Source: Anaerofilum sp. An201
GTDB taxonomy: Bacteria; Bacillota; Clostridia; Oscillospirales; Ruminococcaceae
Reading direction: 5' to 3'
Length of the DNA stretch: 50,359 nt
NCBI RefSeq assembly: GCF_002160015.1
Contig: NZ_NFJT01000022.1
Location: 1 to 50,359 of the forward strand
Shown here one piece after another: positions 39,166-50,359 of the stretch. The notes beneath the pieces are model-generated. The model saw nothing but the letters and a program-made list of their open reading frames with translations. It was not told the origin of the DNA and searched no databases. Position 1 is the stretch's first letter. Each line of letters opens with the position of its first letter. The translations under genes were made by a program, and so were the position numbers.

Positions 39166-40356
39166 TCAGCGCTTTTTGAGGTACAGACGCTGGTACTTGT
39201 CGATGGCGCGGTCGTAGATATTCAGGATGCGGCGCATAAATTCCTCGCGTCCGTAGCGTTTGGTGTAGGCGGTCACGCCATTGCGGCGCTGCTGCCGGGC
39301 GGCGGCATCCATCTCGCCCTCCTCGCGGAGCAGGGCCGCCATCTCTTCGCTGGTGGTGAACAGGTTGCCGTTCACGCCCGGTGCGATCTGGTCCTTGTTG
39401 TAGACGTCCAGGCGCTGCACAACGTACAGGCCGCTGGCCATCGCCTCCAGCATCGAGATGGAGTTCATCTCGGACAGGGACGCCGTGCAGAACAGATCAC
39501 ACGCATGGTAGTACGGAGGAAGCAGCTCGTGCTCGATGCGGCCCAGCAGATGCACCTGCTGCTGTACGCCGAGACGGTCGATCTGCTGCTGCAGCGCCTT
39601 GCGCTCGGGACCGTCGCCGATGATGAACAGCTTATAGCTCGACTGCCCCTTGAAGTGGCGGGAGAAATAGTCGATCATCACATCGATGCTCTTCTCCTTG
39701 CCCAGACGTCCCACGAAGCACAGCGCGGTGTCGCCTTCCTGGATGCCAAGCTCGCGGCGCACCCGTGCGATCTCCTCGGGCTTCACATTCTCCGGCATAA
39801 AGTTGGACAGGTCCACCGTGTTCGGCACGATGTTGATATGGCGCTCCACCCCACAGCGGCGCAGGTATTCCACCACCTTGGGGGACGGCCCGATGATCTC
39901 GGTGGCCCGGCGCGCCACATTGCGGAAATAGAAATGCGCGCCGGGCTTGACCATGTTCTGGAACCGCTCGGGCGCTACATAGAACATGTAGTCGTCGTAC
40001 ATGGTGTGCAGCGTGTAGACCACCGGCTTTTTCAGCTTGCGGGCGGCAAACAGGCCGAAGATACCCATGCTGAACTCGGTGTGGATGTGCATCAGATCCG
40101 GGTCGAATTCTGCGATGATCTTGAGACGCTGCAGGTTCAGCGGGTTGGCAACGCCGTATCCGTAGATGCGCTTGAGCGGGATGGCCGGGCAGTACAGGAT
40201 GCCGTCCTTTATGTAGTGGCAGGTGGCTTTGGGATTGGTGGTGACGATCAGCACTTCGTGCCCCTTGGCCTCCAGACCTTCCTTCAGCGTCTGGATATGG
40301 GTGACGACACCGCTGATGAACGGGAAATAGGTTTCGGTAAAAATGGCAACGCGCAT
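39166..40356 (-). CDS. glycosyltransferase family 4 (diacylglycerol glucosyltransferase-like)
   Basis: A 396-residue GT-B enzyme. N-terminal MRVAIFTETYFPFISGVVTH, then IHTEFSMGIFG and TLHTMYDDYMFYV, are marks of the family that adds glucose to diacylglycerol (MgdA-like) or phosphatidylinositol (PimB-like). The donor site is GRLGKEKSIDVMI and the E-x7-E motif SEMNSISMLEAMASG. It probably makes membrane glycolipids, precursors or anchors of lipoteichoic acid; the acceptor is an inference. ATG 40356 has GAAAGGGAGAAC upstream. It is a single gene, convergent with the ger operon and divergent from hprK. Confidence 0.85.
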   Translation of the reverse strand: MRVAIFTETYFPFISGVVTHIQTLKEGLEAKGHEVLIVTTNPKATCHYIKDGILYCPAIPLKRIYGYGVANPLNLQRLKIIAEFDPDLMHIHTEFSMGIFGLFAARKLKKPVVYTLHTMYDDYMFYVAPERFQNMVKPGAHFYFRNVARRATEIIGPSPKVVEYLRRCGVERHINIVPNTVDLSNFMPENVKPEEIARVRRELGIQEGDTALCFVGRLGKEKSIDVMIDYFSRHFKGQSSYKLFIIGDGPERKALQQQIDRLGVQQQVHLLGRIEHELLPPYYHACDLFCTASLSEMNSISMLEAMASGLYVVQRLDVYNKDQIAPGVNGNLFTTSEEMAALLREEGEMDAAARQQRRNGVTAYTKRYGREEFMRRILNIYDRAIDKYQRLYLKKR

Positions 40357-40572
40357 AAATGTTCTCCCTTTCTGAAAACGTCGGTCGGTCCGGACGTGCC
40401 GTGCACGGCCAGGGAATATGAGGATATATTGTTATAACGCACCGCAGGCACAAAAAGTTTCAATCCGGCGGCGCAGCTGAAAAAAGCCGGCATACATTCC
40501 GCGTTCACAAAAATCACACAGACAGTATACCAGAAATTTTTTATAAAATAAAGAGAAAACCTCCGTATGAAA
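40357..40572. other. intergenic region between divergent glycosyltransferase and hprK
   Basis: No gene is visible in this stretch. AT-rich minus-strand sequence near 40420-40465 (TATAAC, TTGAAA and TTTTTG motifs) may hold the glycosyltransferase promoter, but no pair has correct spacing. Confidence 0.5.
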
Positions 40573-40601
40573 TTGATATTGCATATAAAATTCGCTATAA
40601 T
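40573..40601 (+). promoter_or_regulatory. strong vegetative promoter of the hprK cluster
   Basis: TTGATA (40573-40578), 17 bases, TATAAT (40596-40601), nearly full consensus. The leader to the start codon is about 85 bases. Confidence 0.85.
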
Positions 40602-40693
40602 GATAAGCAAAGAACTGTGCAAAGCCGTTTTTCGTGCGCCGTATGGAGCGGCCGCCCGAAAAACGGCGGCATCCCACAGAAAGGGTGAAAAAT

Positions 40694-41623
40694 TTGCCAA
40701 AATTCTCTGTTACTCTCAAAAAAATTGCCGACCAGCTGCATCTGGAAACGGCCTATACGCCCACCGATATCAGCGGCATCCCCATCTATACGATGGACGT
40801 CAACCGTCCCGGCCTGCTGCTGGCGGGATACGACGAGTATTTCGATCCCACCCGCCTGCAGATCTGCGGCAAGGCCGAGATGGCCTATCTGGAGGGCCTG
40901 CCCGAGGATCTGCGCCGCAGCCATGTGCACACCCTGTTCGCGCTCAGGCCTCCCGCGGTGATCGTCACCCGCAGTCTGCCCGTGCTGGAGGAGATGCTGG
41001 AATTCGCCAAGGAATACCAGGTTCCCATCCTGTGCACGAACGAGAACACCTCCGCCATGATGAGCAACCTGATCTCGATCCTCAGCGTTGAATTGGCCCC
41101 CCGCGTCACGCGGCACGGCGTGCTGGTGGAGGTATACGGCGAGGGCATCCTGATCCTGGGCGACAGCGGCGTGGGCAAAAGCGAAACCGCCGTGGAGCTG
41201 GTCAAGCGCGGCCACCGCCTCATCGCCGACGACGCCGTGGAGCTGCGCCGCGTCTCCAACCGGTCCATCGTGGGCACCAGCCCGGAGAACATCCGCCATT
41301 TCATCGAGCTGCGCGGCATCGGCATCGTGAACGTGGCGCGGGTATTCGGTATCGGCGCCGTAAAGGTGAGCGAGAAGGTGGACCTGGTGGTGAAGCTGGA
41401 GCCCTGGGACAAAACCAAGAACTACAGCCGCACCGGGCTGGAATCGCCCACCACCGACATTCTGGGCGTGAGCATCCCCTGCACCGAGATCCCGGTGATG
41501 CCCGGCCGCAACCTGGCGGTCATCCTGGAAACCGCCGCCATCGCCAACCGTCAGAAAAAGATGGGCTACAACGCCGCGAAGGAATTGATGGCGCGGCTGG
41601 GTCTGGAAGAGGACATCACCTAA
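40694..41623 (+). CDS. hprK: HPr kinase/phosphorylase
   Basis: A 309-residue bifunctional enzyme that phosphorylates and dephosphorylates Ser46 of HPr and so sets carbon catabolite repression in Gram-positives. The P-loop is GDSGVGKSE (156-164) and the family signature is ELRGIGIVNVARVFG; 'DDAVELRRV' holds the catalytic region. The first codon is TTG 40694, with AAAGGGTG 7 bases upstream; GTG 40685 is in frame but lacks a good ribosome site. Length is normal. It heads a long cluster of sugar and cell-wall genes and is followed after 68 bases by a ROK kinase gene. Confidence 0.95.
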   Translation: MPKFSVTLKKIADQLHLETAYTPTDISGIPIYTMDVNRPGLLLAGYDEYFDPTRLQICGKAEMAYLEGLPEDLRRSHVHTLFALRPPAVIVTRSLPVLEEMLEFAKEYQVPILCTNENTSAMMSNLISILSVELAPRVTRHGVLVEVYGEGILILGDSGVGKSETAVELVKRGHRLIADDAVELRRVSNRSIVGTSPENIRHFIELRGIGIVNVARVFGIGAVKVSEKVDLVVKLEPWDKTKNYSRTGLESPTTDILGVSIPCTEIPVMPGRNLAVILETAAIANRQKKMGYNAAKELMARLGLEEDIT

Positions 41624-41691
41624 TATACAATACAGAGAACGAGCAACCGGCGCACGTTCGCGCGTGCCGGGCAGAAAGGAATCGATACAGC

Positions 41692-42657
41692 ATGAAACAG
41701 TATACCATCGGCGTGGATCTGGGAGGAACGACCATTTCGGCCGGCCTTGTGGATGAGAACTACAACATCGTACACAAAGTGGGGTGCGACACCAACCTGC
41801 CCCGCCCGGCCGAGGAGGTGGAAAAGTCGATCGCAGATCTTTGCCTGCGCCTGTGCCGCGACAAGGGCCTGGACATCACCAAGGACATCTGCTGGGTGGG
41901 GATCGGCACTCCCGGCAGCGTAAACCAGTCCACCGGCGTGGTCGAGTTCAACGCCAACTTCGGCTACAACGAGTGGACGCTGGAAGTGAACATGGAGCGG
42001 CGGCTGGGCTGCAAGGTGTACATCGAGAACGACGCCAACGCCGCCGCCTACGGCGAATATATCGCCGGCGGCGCCAAGGGCGCGCAGTATGCGGTGGTGA
42101 TCACGCTGGGCACCGGCATCGGCAGCGGCATCATCATCAACGGAAAGATTTTCTCCGGGTTCAACTATGCCGGCGCCGAACTGGGCCATCTCGTCATCGT
42201 GAAGGACGGCCGTCCCTGCATGTGCGGCCGCAACGGCTGCTGGGAAAAATATGCGTCCGCCCGCGCGCTGACAGAGGACACCCGCGAGGCGATGAAGGCC
42301 CATCCCGACAACATGATGTGGAAGCTGGTGGACGGCGATCTGTCCCGCGTGAACGCCAAGACCGCCTTCGACGGCATGCGTGCCGGCGACGAGCTGGCCA
42401 CCAAGGTGGTGCACAATTTCGTGGAGTATGTGGCCTGCGGCATCACCAGCGTCATCAACATTTTCCAGCCGGAGATCCTGTGCATCGGCGGCGGCATCTC
42501 GCGCGAGGGCGAGACGCTGCTGGCTCCCATACGCGAATACGTAGACCGCGAGGAGTATGCCCGTGAGGGTATGCGCCGCACCAAAATTGTGGCCGCCAAG
42601 CTGTGCAACGACGCAGGTATCGTGGGCGCGGCCAGTCTGGGGATGCAGAACGTATGA
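41692..42657 (+). CDS. ROK-family glucokinase
   Basis: A 321-residue sugar kinase. The ATP-binding start is GVDLGGTTISAGLV, the sugar-binding region is NDANAAAYGEY and GAELGHLVI, and the zinc motif is CMCGRNGCWEKYAS, which separates ROK glucokinases from other kinases. It phosphorylates glucose (or a related hexose) entering by non-PTS routes. A GAAAGGAAT ribosome site precedes ATG 41692. The stop overlaps murB by ATGA, an unusual coupling of a glycolytic kinase with a peptidoglycan enzyme. Confidence 0.9.
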   Translation: MKQYTIGVDLGGTTISAGLVDENYNIVHKVGCDTNLPRPAEEVEKSIADLCLRLCRDKGLDITKDICWVGIGTPGSVNQSTGVVEFNANFGYNEWTLEVNMERRLGCKVYIENDANAAAYGEYIAGGAKGAQYAVVITLGTGIGSGIIINGKIFSGFNYAGAELGHLVIVKDGRPCMCGRNGCWEKYASARALTEDTREAMKAHPDNMMWKLVDGDLSRVNAKTAFDGMRAGDELATKVVHNFVEYVACGITSVINIFQPEILCIGGGISREGETLLAPIREYVDREEYAREGMRRTKIVAAKLCNDAGIVGAASLGMQNV

Positions 42658-43565
42658 CAGAACAGCAGATCGTTTTCCTGCGCAGCGCGCTGGAGCGGGC
42701 GGGCATTGCCTTCCGCTGCGGCGAGGCGCTGTCCGCCCACACCAGCTTCCGGATCGGAGGCCCGGCCGCCGTGTTCGCCATGCCGGCTTCTTCCGGCCAG
42801 CTGGCGGAATGCCTGCGCCTCTGCCGCGAGGCGGACGTGCGCCGCTATCTTTTGTGCAAAGGCTCCAATATCCTGTTTGCAGACGAGGGCTTCGACGGCG
42901 CAGTCATCGCGGTGGGCGAGGGGATGGACTCCATCCGCACCGAGGGCACCCGCATCGTCGCGGGGGCAGGCGCTTCGCTCTCCCGCGTCTGTTTGGCCGC
43001 GCGCGACGCCGGGCTGACCGGGCTGGAGTTTGCCTATGGGATTCCCGGCGGCGTGGGCGGCGCGGTGTATATGAACGCAGGCGCCTACGGCGGCGAGATG
43101 AAGGACGTTGTGTCCCGCGTACACTGCCTGGATGAAGCAGGGAACCCGCACTGGCTGCTGCCGGAGCAGCTCGCCTTCGGATACCGCACCAGCTGCTTTG
43201 AACACAGCGGCTGGGCGGTGGACGAGGTGGAGTTCACACTGCGTCCGGGCAGCCGGGAAGAGATCGCCGCCGCGATGGAGGACTATCTCGCCCGCCGCAA
43301 AACCAAACAGCCGCTGGATAAGCCCAGCGCCGGCAGCGCGTTCAAGCGCCCGCAGGGGGCCTTTGCCTCGGCGCTCATCGACCAGTGCGGCCTGAAGGGC
43401 TATCAGGTGGGCGGCGCGGCCATCAGCGAAAAGCATGCCGGGTTCATCGTGAATCTGGGCGGGGCCACCTGCGCCGACGTGCTGGCGGTGGCCGACGATG
43501 TTTCCCGTATCGTGCGGGAAAAGACAGGGTTTGTATTGGAAAAGGAGATCCGGGTGGTGCGCTGA
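42654..43565 (+). CDS. murB: UDP-N-acetylmuramate dehydrogenase MurB
   Basis: A 303-residue FAD enzyme that reduces UDP-GlcNAc-enolpyruvate to UDP-MurNAc, an early cytosolic step of wall synthesis. FAD-binding motifs: AHTSFRIGGPAAVF, CKGSNILFADEGFDG, GIPGGVGGAVYMNAGAYGGE. The catalytic region has SAGSAFKRPQG (Ser as proton donor) and ISEKHAGFIVN. It lacks the extra loop of type I enzymes and so is type II. ATG 42654 overlaps the glucokinase stop. rapZ follows after 42 bases. Confidence 0.95.
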   Translation: MTEQQIVFLRSALERAGIAFRCGEALSAHTSFRIGGPAAVFAMPASSGQLAECLRLCREADVRRYLLCKGSNILFADEGFDGAVIAVGEGMDSIRTEGTRIVAGAGASLSRVCLAARDAGLTGLEFAYGIPGGVGGAVYMNAGAYGGEMKDVVSRVHCLDEAGNPHWLLPEQLAFGYRTSCFEHSGWAVDEVEFTLRPGSREEIAAAMEDYLARRKTKQPLDKPSAGSAFKRPQGAFASALIDQCGLKGYQVGGAAISEKHAGFIVNLGGATCADVLAVADDVSRIVREKTGFVLEKEIRVVR

Positions 43566-43607
43566 GGAGCGCGCCGCCTGTTTCTGCGTGATACAGGAAT
43601 TTGCAAC

Positions 43608-44468
43608 ATGGATTATTTGATCGTCACCGGTTCCTCCGGCGCTGGCAAGACACTGGCCGTGCATGCGCTGGAGGATCTGGGGTATTTTTGCATCGACAAC
43701 ATCCCGGCCGGTATGCTGGCTCCCTTTGCACGTCTGGCACTGGAGCACAACGAACTGGACCGGGTGGCGATGGTGCTGGATGTGCGCGGCTTCCGCACCG
43801 CCCAGCAGGTGCAGAACAGCCTGCAGCAGCTGCGGCAGGAGGGCGTGCAGTATCGCACCCTCTTTCTGGACGCGGGCGACGAGGTGCTGGAGCGGCGGTA
43901 TAAAGAGACCCGCCGCCGTCATCCGCTGAGCATCCAGCTGGACATTTCCACAAGCCAGGCCATCCGCCTGGAGCGCGAGATCATGCGGCCGCTGTTCGAA
44001 CAGGCCGACTACATCGTGGACACCTCGCTGCTGTCCACCGCACAGCTTCGCGGCCGGATCGTGGGGCTGTTCTCCCAAAAGGGGCAGGCCGCCATGGCGC
44101 TGAACATCCTTTCGTTCGGCTTCAAATACGGCCAGCCCAAAGAGGCCGACATCGTGTTTGACGTGCGCTGCCTGCCGAACCCGTTCTATGTTCCGGCACT
44201 CAAACCGCTCACCGGCCTGGACCAGGAGGTGGTGGAGTACGTGATGCAGTCGGAGGCGTCGCAGGGACTGCTGCGCCGGATGCAGGATCTGGTGGGGTAC
44301 TCTCTGCCGCTGTATGTGCAGGAGGGCAAGAGCCAGCTGACCATCGCGGTGGGATGCACCGGAGGCAAACACCGCTCCATCACCTTTGCACGCAAGCTGG
44401 CCGAATATGTCCAGCAGCTGGGATATCATCCCACCGTGCAGCACCGCGACATCAACCGAACCACTTGA
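43608..44468 (+). CDS. rapZ: RapZ/YvcJ-family nucleotide-binding protein
   Basis: A 286-residue P-loop protein with Walker A GSSGAGKT (8-15) and the family blocks ALEDLGYFCIDNIP, YKETRRRHPL, FSFGFKYGQPKEADIVFDVR (in parts FGFKYGQPKEADIV, FDVRCLPNPF), and GCTGGKHRSITFARKL near the end. In E. coli RapZ controls glmS mRNA; in Bacillus YvcJ affects competence and wall metabolism. It stands between murB and whiA. In Bacillus and most Clostridia yvcK is found between rapZ and whiA; it is missing here. Confidence 0.93.
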   Translation: MDYLIVTGSSGAGKTLAVHALEDLGYFCIDNIPAGMLAPFARLALEHNELDRVAMVLDVRGFRTAQQVQNSLQQLRQEGVQYRTLFLDAGDEVLERRYKETRRRHPLSIQLDISTSQAIRLEREIMRPLFEQADYIVDTSLLSTAQLRGRIVGLFSQKGQAAMALNILSFGFKYGQPKEADIVFDVRCLPNPFYVPALKPLTGLDQEVVEYVMQSEASQGLLRRMQDLVGYSLPLYVQEGKSQLTIAVGCTGGKHRSITFARKLAEYVQQLGYHPTVQHRDINRTT

Positions 44469-44481
44469 GAGGGGAAACTAT

Positions 44482-45403
44482 TTGTCTACCGTCACATTTT
44501 CCAGAAAAGTAAAAGAGGAGATCACCAACCGGCACCTGCAGCGCAGCTGCTGCCGCCTGGCGGCCGCTTACGGGATCGCCTGTTTCGGCCGCTATTTCGA
44601 CCAGCGGGGGATCGTGCTGCACACCGAGCATCCCCAGGTGGCGGAGTATGCCCTCCGCATCTACCGCCAGATCGGCGTGGAGGGGGAACTCGTCCAGAAG
44701 GGCACCGCCGCCAGCCCGGTGTATGAGTTTGCCGTCCGTGAGCCGTCCCAGGTGACCCGGATGCTGGAGCTGTTCGGGCAGGACCCGTCCCGCATGCTGT
44801 CGGTGCGCATCAACAGCAAAAATATCTGCTGTTCCCACTGCACCGGCGCGTTTTTGGGGGCGGCCTTTCTGTGCGCCGGCACCATCACCGACCCCATGAA
44901 GGAATACCATCTGGAATTTGTCACCGGGCGGCAGATGCTGGCGCGGGACCTGGAGGGGATTCTGGCCGAGCACTATTTCCATCCCCGCCGCACCCTGCGG
45001 AAGGGGGTGAGCGTGGTGTACTTCAAATCCAGCGAAAAGATCGAGGATCTTCTCACGCTGATGGGTGCCAGCGGATGCAGCATGGAGCTGATGAGCTTGA
45101 AGGTATACCGCGATTTCCGCAACAAGGCCAACCGCATCACCAACTGCGAGACGGCCAATATAGACAAGACCGTCTCGGCCACCCTGCAAAGCCAGCGCGC
45201 GATCCAGTATCTGAAAGACAGCGGCGCATGGGACACACTGCCCGAACCGCTGCGGCAGGCCGCCGAACTGCGCCTGGCCTGGCCGGACCTGTCGCTGGCA
45301 CAGCTGGCCGAAAAAGCCCAGCCCCCCATCAGCAAATCCGGCCTGAGCCATCGGCTGAAAAAGCTGGAAGCCACCGCCAAAGCCCTGCAAGAGAGGAACC
45401 AGG

Positions 45404-45411
<8 letters not shown>
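44482..45411 (+). CDS. whiA: sporulation/division regulator WhiA
   Basis: A 309-residue protein made of a LAGLIDADG-like N-terminal domain (about 1-200: FSRKVKEEITNRHL, then GAFLGAAFLCAGTITDP) and a C-terminal helix-turn-helix (WPDLSLAQLAEKAQ, then PPISKSGLSHRLKKLE). The start codon is TTG 44482, set by GAGAGGGG at 44467-44474; no ATG start is in reach. The motif 'DKTVSATLQSQRAIQYL' (NIDKTVSATL) is typical. In Actinobacteria WhiA drives spore formation; in Firmicutes it influences cell division. It overlaps dnaE by 8 bases. Confidence 0.94.
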
Positions 45412-48949
<3,538 letters not shown>

Positions 48950-48954
48950 AGTTG

Positions 48955-48984
48955 TTGCAAAATTAACAAGCTTTGTAGTATAAT
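48955..48984 (+). promoter_or_regulatory. promoter of pfkA
   Basis: TTGCAA (48955-48960), 18 bases, TATAAT (48979-48984). The -35 begins 6 bases after the dnaE stop, so no terminator separates the two and pfkA is also reachable by read-through. Confidence 0.8.
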
Positions 48985-49025
48985 ATGCTCCAGTGGAGAA
49001 GTACACGTTCAGGAGGGTAAATCTG

Positions 49026-49997
49026 ATGAAAGAAATTAAGACGATTGGTGTTCTGACGAGCGGCGGCGACGCGCCCGGTATGAATGCGGCGGTGCGCGCT
49101 GTGGTGCGCACTGCGATCAGCAAAGGCTTTAAGGTGATGGGCATCCGTCACGGCTACAACGGCCTGATCACCGGCGATATCTATGAGATGGAACTGCGCA
49201 GCGTTTCCGAGATCATCCATCGCGGCGGCACCATTCTGTATACCGCCCGCTGCCTGGAGTTCAAGACCAAGGAAGGCCAGCAGAAGGCTGCCGACCGCTG
49301 CAAGGAGTACGGCATCGACGCGCTGGTTGTGATCGGCGGCGACGGTTCCTTCCGCGGCGCCCGTGACCTGGCTGCTCTGGGCATCCCCTGCATCGGCATC
49401 CCCGGCACCATCGACAACGATATTGCCTGCAGCGAGTACACCATCGGGTACGACACCGCGATGAACACCGCTGTGGAGATGATCGACAAGCTGCGCGACA
49501 CCACCCAGAGCCACGACCGCTGCAGCGTGGTGGAAGTGATGGGCCGCAATGCCGGATACATCGCGCTGAACACCGGTATCGCCGTGGGCGCTCTGTCCAT
49601 TCTGATCCCCGAGCGTCCCTACGACATCGAGCGCGACATCATCGATCGCATGAACTTCACCCAGAAGACCGGCAAGCATCATTTCATCATCATTGTGGCC
49701 GAGGGCGTCGGCCGTGCGCAGGACATTGCCAACGAGATCCAGGCGCGCACCGGCGTGGATTCCCGCGCCACGGTTCTGGGCCATGTGCAGCGCGGTGGTT
49801 CTCCCTCTCTGCGCGACCGCGTGACTGCTTCCTCCATGGGCTTCCAGGCGGTTTCTCTGCTGGAGAAGGGCATCTACAACCGTGTTGTGGCGGTGAGCGC
49901 GGACAAGATCGTCGACTACGACATCGACGTGGCTCTCTCCATGCACAAGACCATCGATACCAACATGATCGATGTGGCTTCCACCATTTCTATCTAA
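49026..49997 (+). CDS. pfkA: 6-phosphofructokinase, ATP-dependent
   Basis: A 323-residue PfkA enzyme, the committed step of glycolysis. ATP site: TSGGDAPGMNAAVR (Gly13-Gly14-Asp15). The phosphate site IGGDGSFRGA has Gly rather than Asp after GGD, which marks ATP and not pyrophosphate as donor. The catalytic GIPGTIDNDI and the effector-linked VIELGHVQRG-like VLGHVQRGGSPS are present. ATG 49026 has CAGGAGGG upstream; the longer frame lacks a ribosome site. Single gene with own promoter and terminator. Its codons are more T-rich at third positions than dnaE's, as in highly expressed genes. Confidence 0.96.
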   Translation: MKEIKTIGVLTSGGDAPGMNAAVRAVVRTAISKGFKVMGIRHGYNGLITGDIYEMELRSVSEIIHRGGTILYTARCLEFKTKEGQQKAADRCKEYGIDALVVIGGDGSFRGARDLAALGIPCIGIPGTIDNDIACSEYTIGYDTAMNTAVEMIDKLRDTTQSHDRCSVVEVMGRNAGYIALNTGIAVGALSILIPERPYDIERDIIDRMNFTQKTGKHHFIIIVAEGVGRAQDIANEIQARTGVDSRATVLGHVQRGGSPSLRDRVTASSMGFQAVSLLEKGIYNRVVAVSADKIVDYDIDVALSMHKTIDTNMIDVASTISI

Positions 49998-50008
49998 AGT
50001 GAGACAGA

Positions 50009-50045
50009 AGGCGCTGTCGCTCTGCGCGGCAGCGCCTCTTTTTTC
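50009..50045 (+). terminator. terminator of pfkA
   Basis: AGGCGCTG (50009-50016) pairs with CAGCGCCT (50030-50037) around a 13-base loop, then T-rich CTTTTTT. Confidence 0.85.
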
Positions 50046-50096
50046 CGTAAAAAAACAGGCATTGGTTTTTTATGGAAGGGAAAAGCAGAAAAGCTA

Positions 50097-50125
50097 TTGA
50101 CAAACCACGGTGGATAGGGTATACT
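50097..50125 (+). promoter_or_regulatory. tRNA operon promoter
   Basis: TTGACA (50097-50102), 17 bases, TATACT (50120-50125); almost perfect consensus, 13 bases before the first tRNA. Confidence 0.9.
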
Positions 50126-50137
50126 AATAAAGCACTT

Positions 50138-50214
50138 GGCCCGGTAGTACAGTCGGTTAGTACGCCAGCCTGTCACGCTGGAGGTCGTGGGTTCGAGCCC
50201 CATCCGGGTCGCCA
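50138..50214 (+). tRNA. tRNA-Asp(GTC)
   Basis: A 77-base cloverleaf with CCA encoded. Acceptor GGCCCGG pairs with CCGGGTC (one G:T pair). Anticodon stem CCAGC and GCTGG hold the loop CTGTCAC with anticodon GTC. The T-loop is TTCGAGC. Confidence 0.96.
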
Positions 50215-50219
50215 GGTGT

Positions 50220-50295
50220 GCCTCTGTAGCTCAGTTGGTAGAGCAGGGGACTGAAAATCCCCGTGTCATTGGTTCGATTCCGATCGGAGGCACCA
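50220..50295 (+). tRNA. tRNA-Phe(GAA)
   Basis: A 76-base cloverleaf with encoded CCA. Acceptor GCCTCTG pairs with CGGAGGC (one T:G pair). Anticodon stem GGGGA and TCCCC hold the loop CTGAAAA with anticodon GAA. It begins 5 bases after tRNA-Asp. Confidence 0.96.
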
Positions 50296-50300
50296 TTTTT

Positions 50301-50359
50301 GCGGGTTTAGCTCATCTGGTAGAGCGCCACCTTGCCAAGGTGGAGGTAGCGAGTTCGAG
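50301..50359 (+). tRNA. tRNA-Gly(GCC), 5' part, cut by window end
   Basis: GCGGGTTTAGCTCATCTGGT is followed by an anticodon arm CCACC-TTGCCAA-GGTGG with anticodon GCC, and the T-arm start AGCGAGTTCGAG. The acceptor 3' strand lies outside the window. Confidence 0.92.

Overview
The window looks like the chromosome of a high-GC, Gram-positive anaerobe of the Clostridia, probably Oscillospiraceae (Gemmiger/Subdoligranulum-like). The grounds are the GC-rich coding style, Firmicute-type HPr kinase, RapZ and WhiA genes, a GerABC spore-germination operon, a PyrR-type RNA loop and consensus vegetative promoters. The genus is an inference.

The left third (1 to about 16.8 kb) is accessory DNA made of nested or tandem elements. 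Positions 1-3970 are the distal end of a prophage: tail-collar and tail accessory proteins, then a lysis cassette (GH25-LysM endolysin, DUF6275 protein, holin), closed by a strong terminator. A tRNA-3'-end-like 24-mer at 4138-4161 may mark its end. From 4.3 to 10.1 kb lies a decayed mobilizable element: a tyrosine integrase whose 5' part was replaced by an IS3-family remnant, a relaxase whose tail runs into the same remnant, MobC, a candidate oriT, a RepA-like ATPase, and a DUF6076-sigma factor gene pair. From 10.4 to 16.5 kb a tightly packed minus-strand operon encodes a type III-like restriction-modification system with extra genes: HTH protein, Res, DUF2513, Mod, and a TIGR02391/Ymh protein carrying an HEPN-like RX4H motif. 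The Mod gene has an AT-rich block exactly where the target recognition domain should lie. The island ends in the 3' half of a tRNA-Leu(UAG) at 16753-16805, which I read as an attachment site.

From 17 kb on the DNA is core-like. An oppBCDF peptide transporter is fused by overlaps or short gaps to an LD-carboxypeptidase and a cytoplasmic NlpC/P60 peptidase, which suggests cell-wall peptide recycling. Then come an amidohydrolase, a TrpXYZ-like ABC transporter, a uracil permease with a PyrR-binding-loop-like leader, an aminotransferase, SecD-SecF, a TIM-barrel isomerase and NrdR.

The stretch 34.3-39.1 kb holds a divergent pair of units: DUF421-DUF4363 on the minus strand and gerABC on the plus strand. 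A glycolipid-type glycosyltransferase follows on the minus strand. From 40.6 kb a regulatory and cell-wall cluster reads hprK, ROK glucokinase, murB, rapZ, whiA, dnaE, then pfkA from its own promoter. The window ends in a tRNA Asp-Phe-Gly array, the last cut by the window edge.
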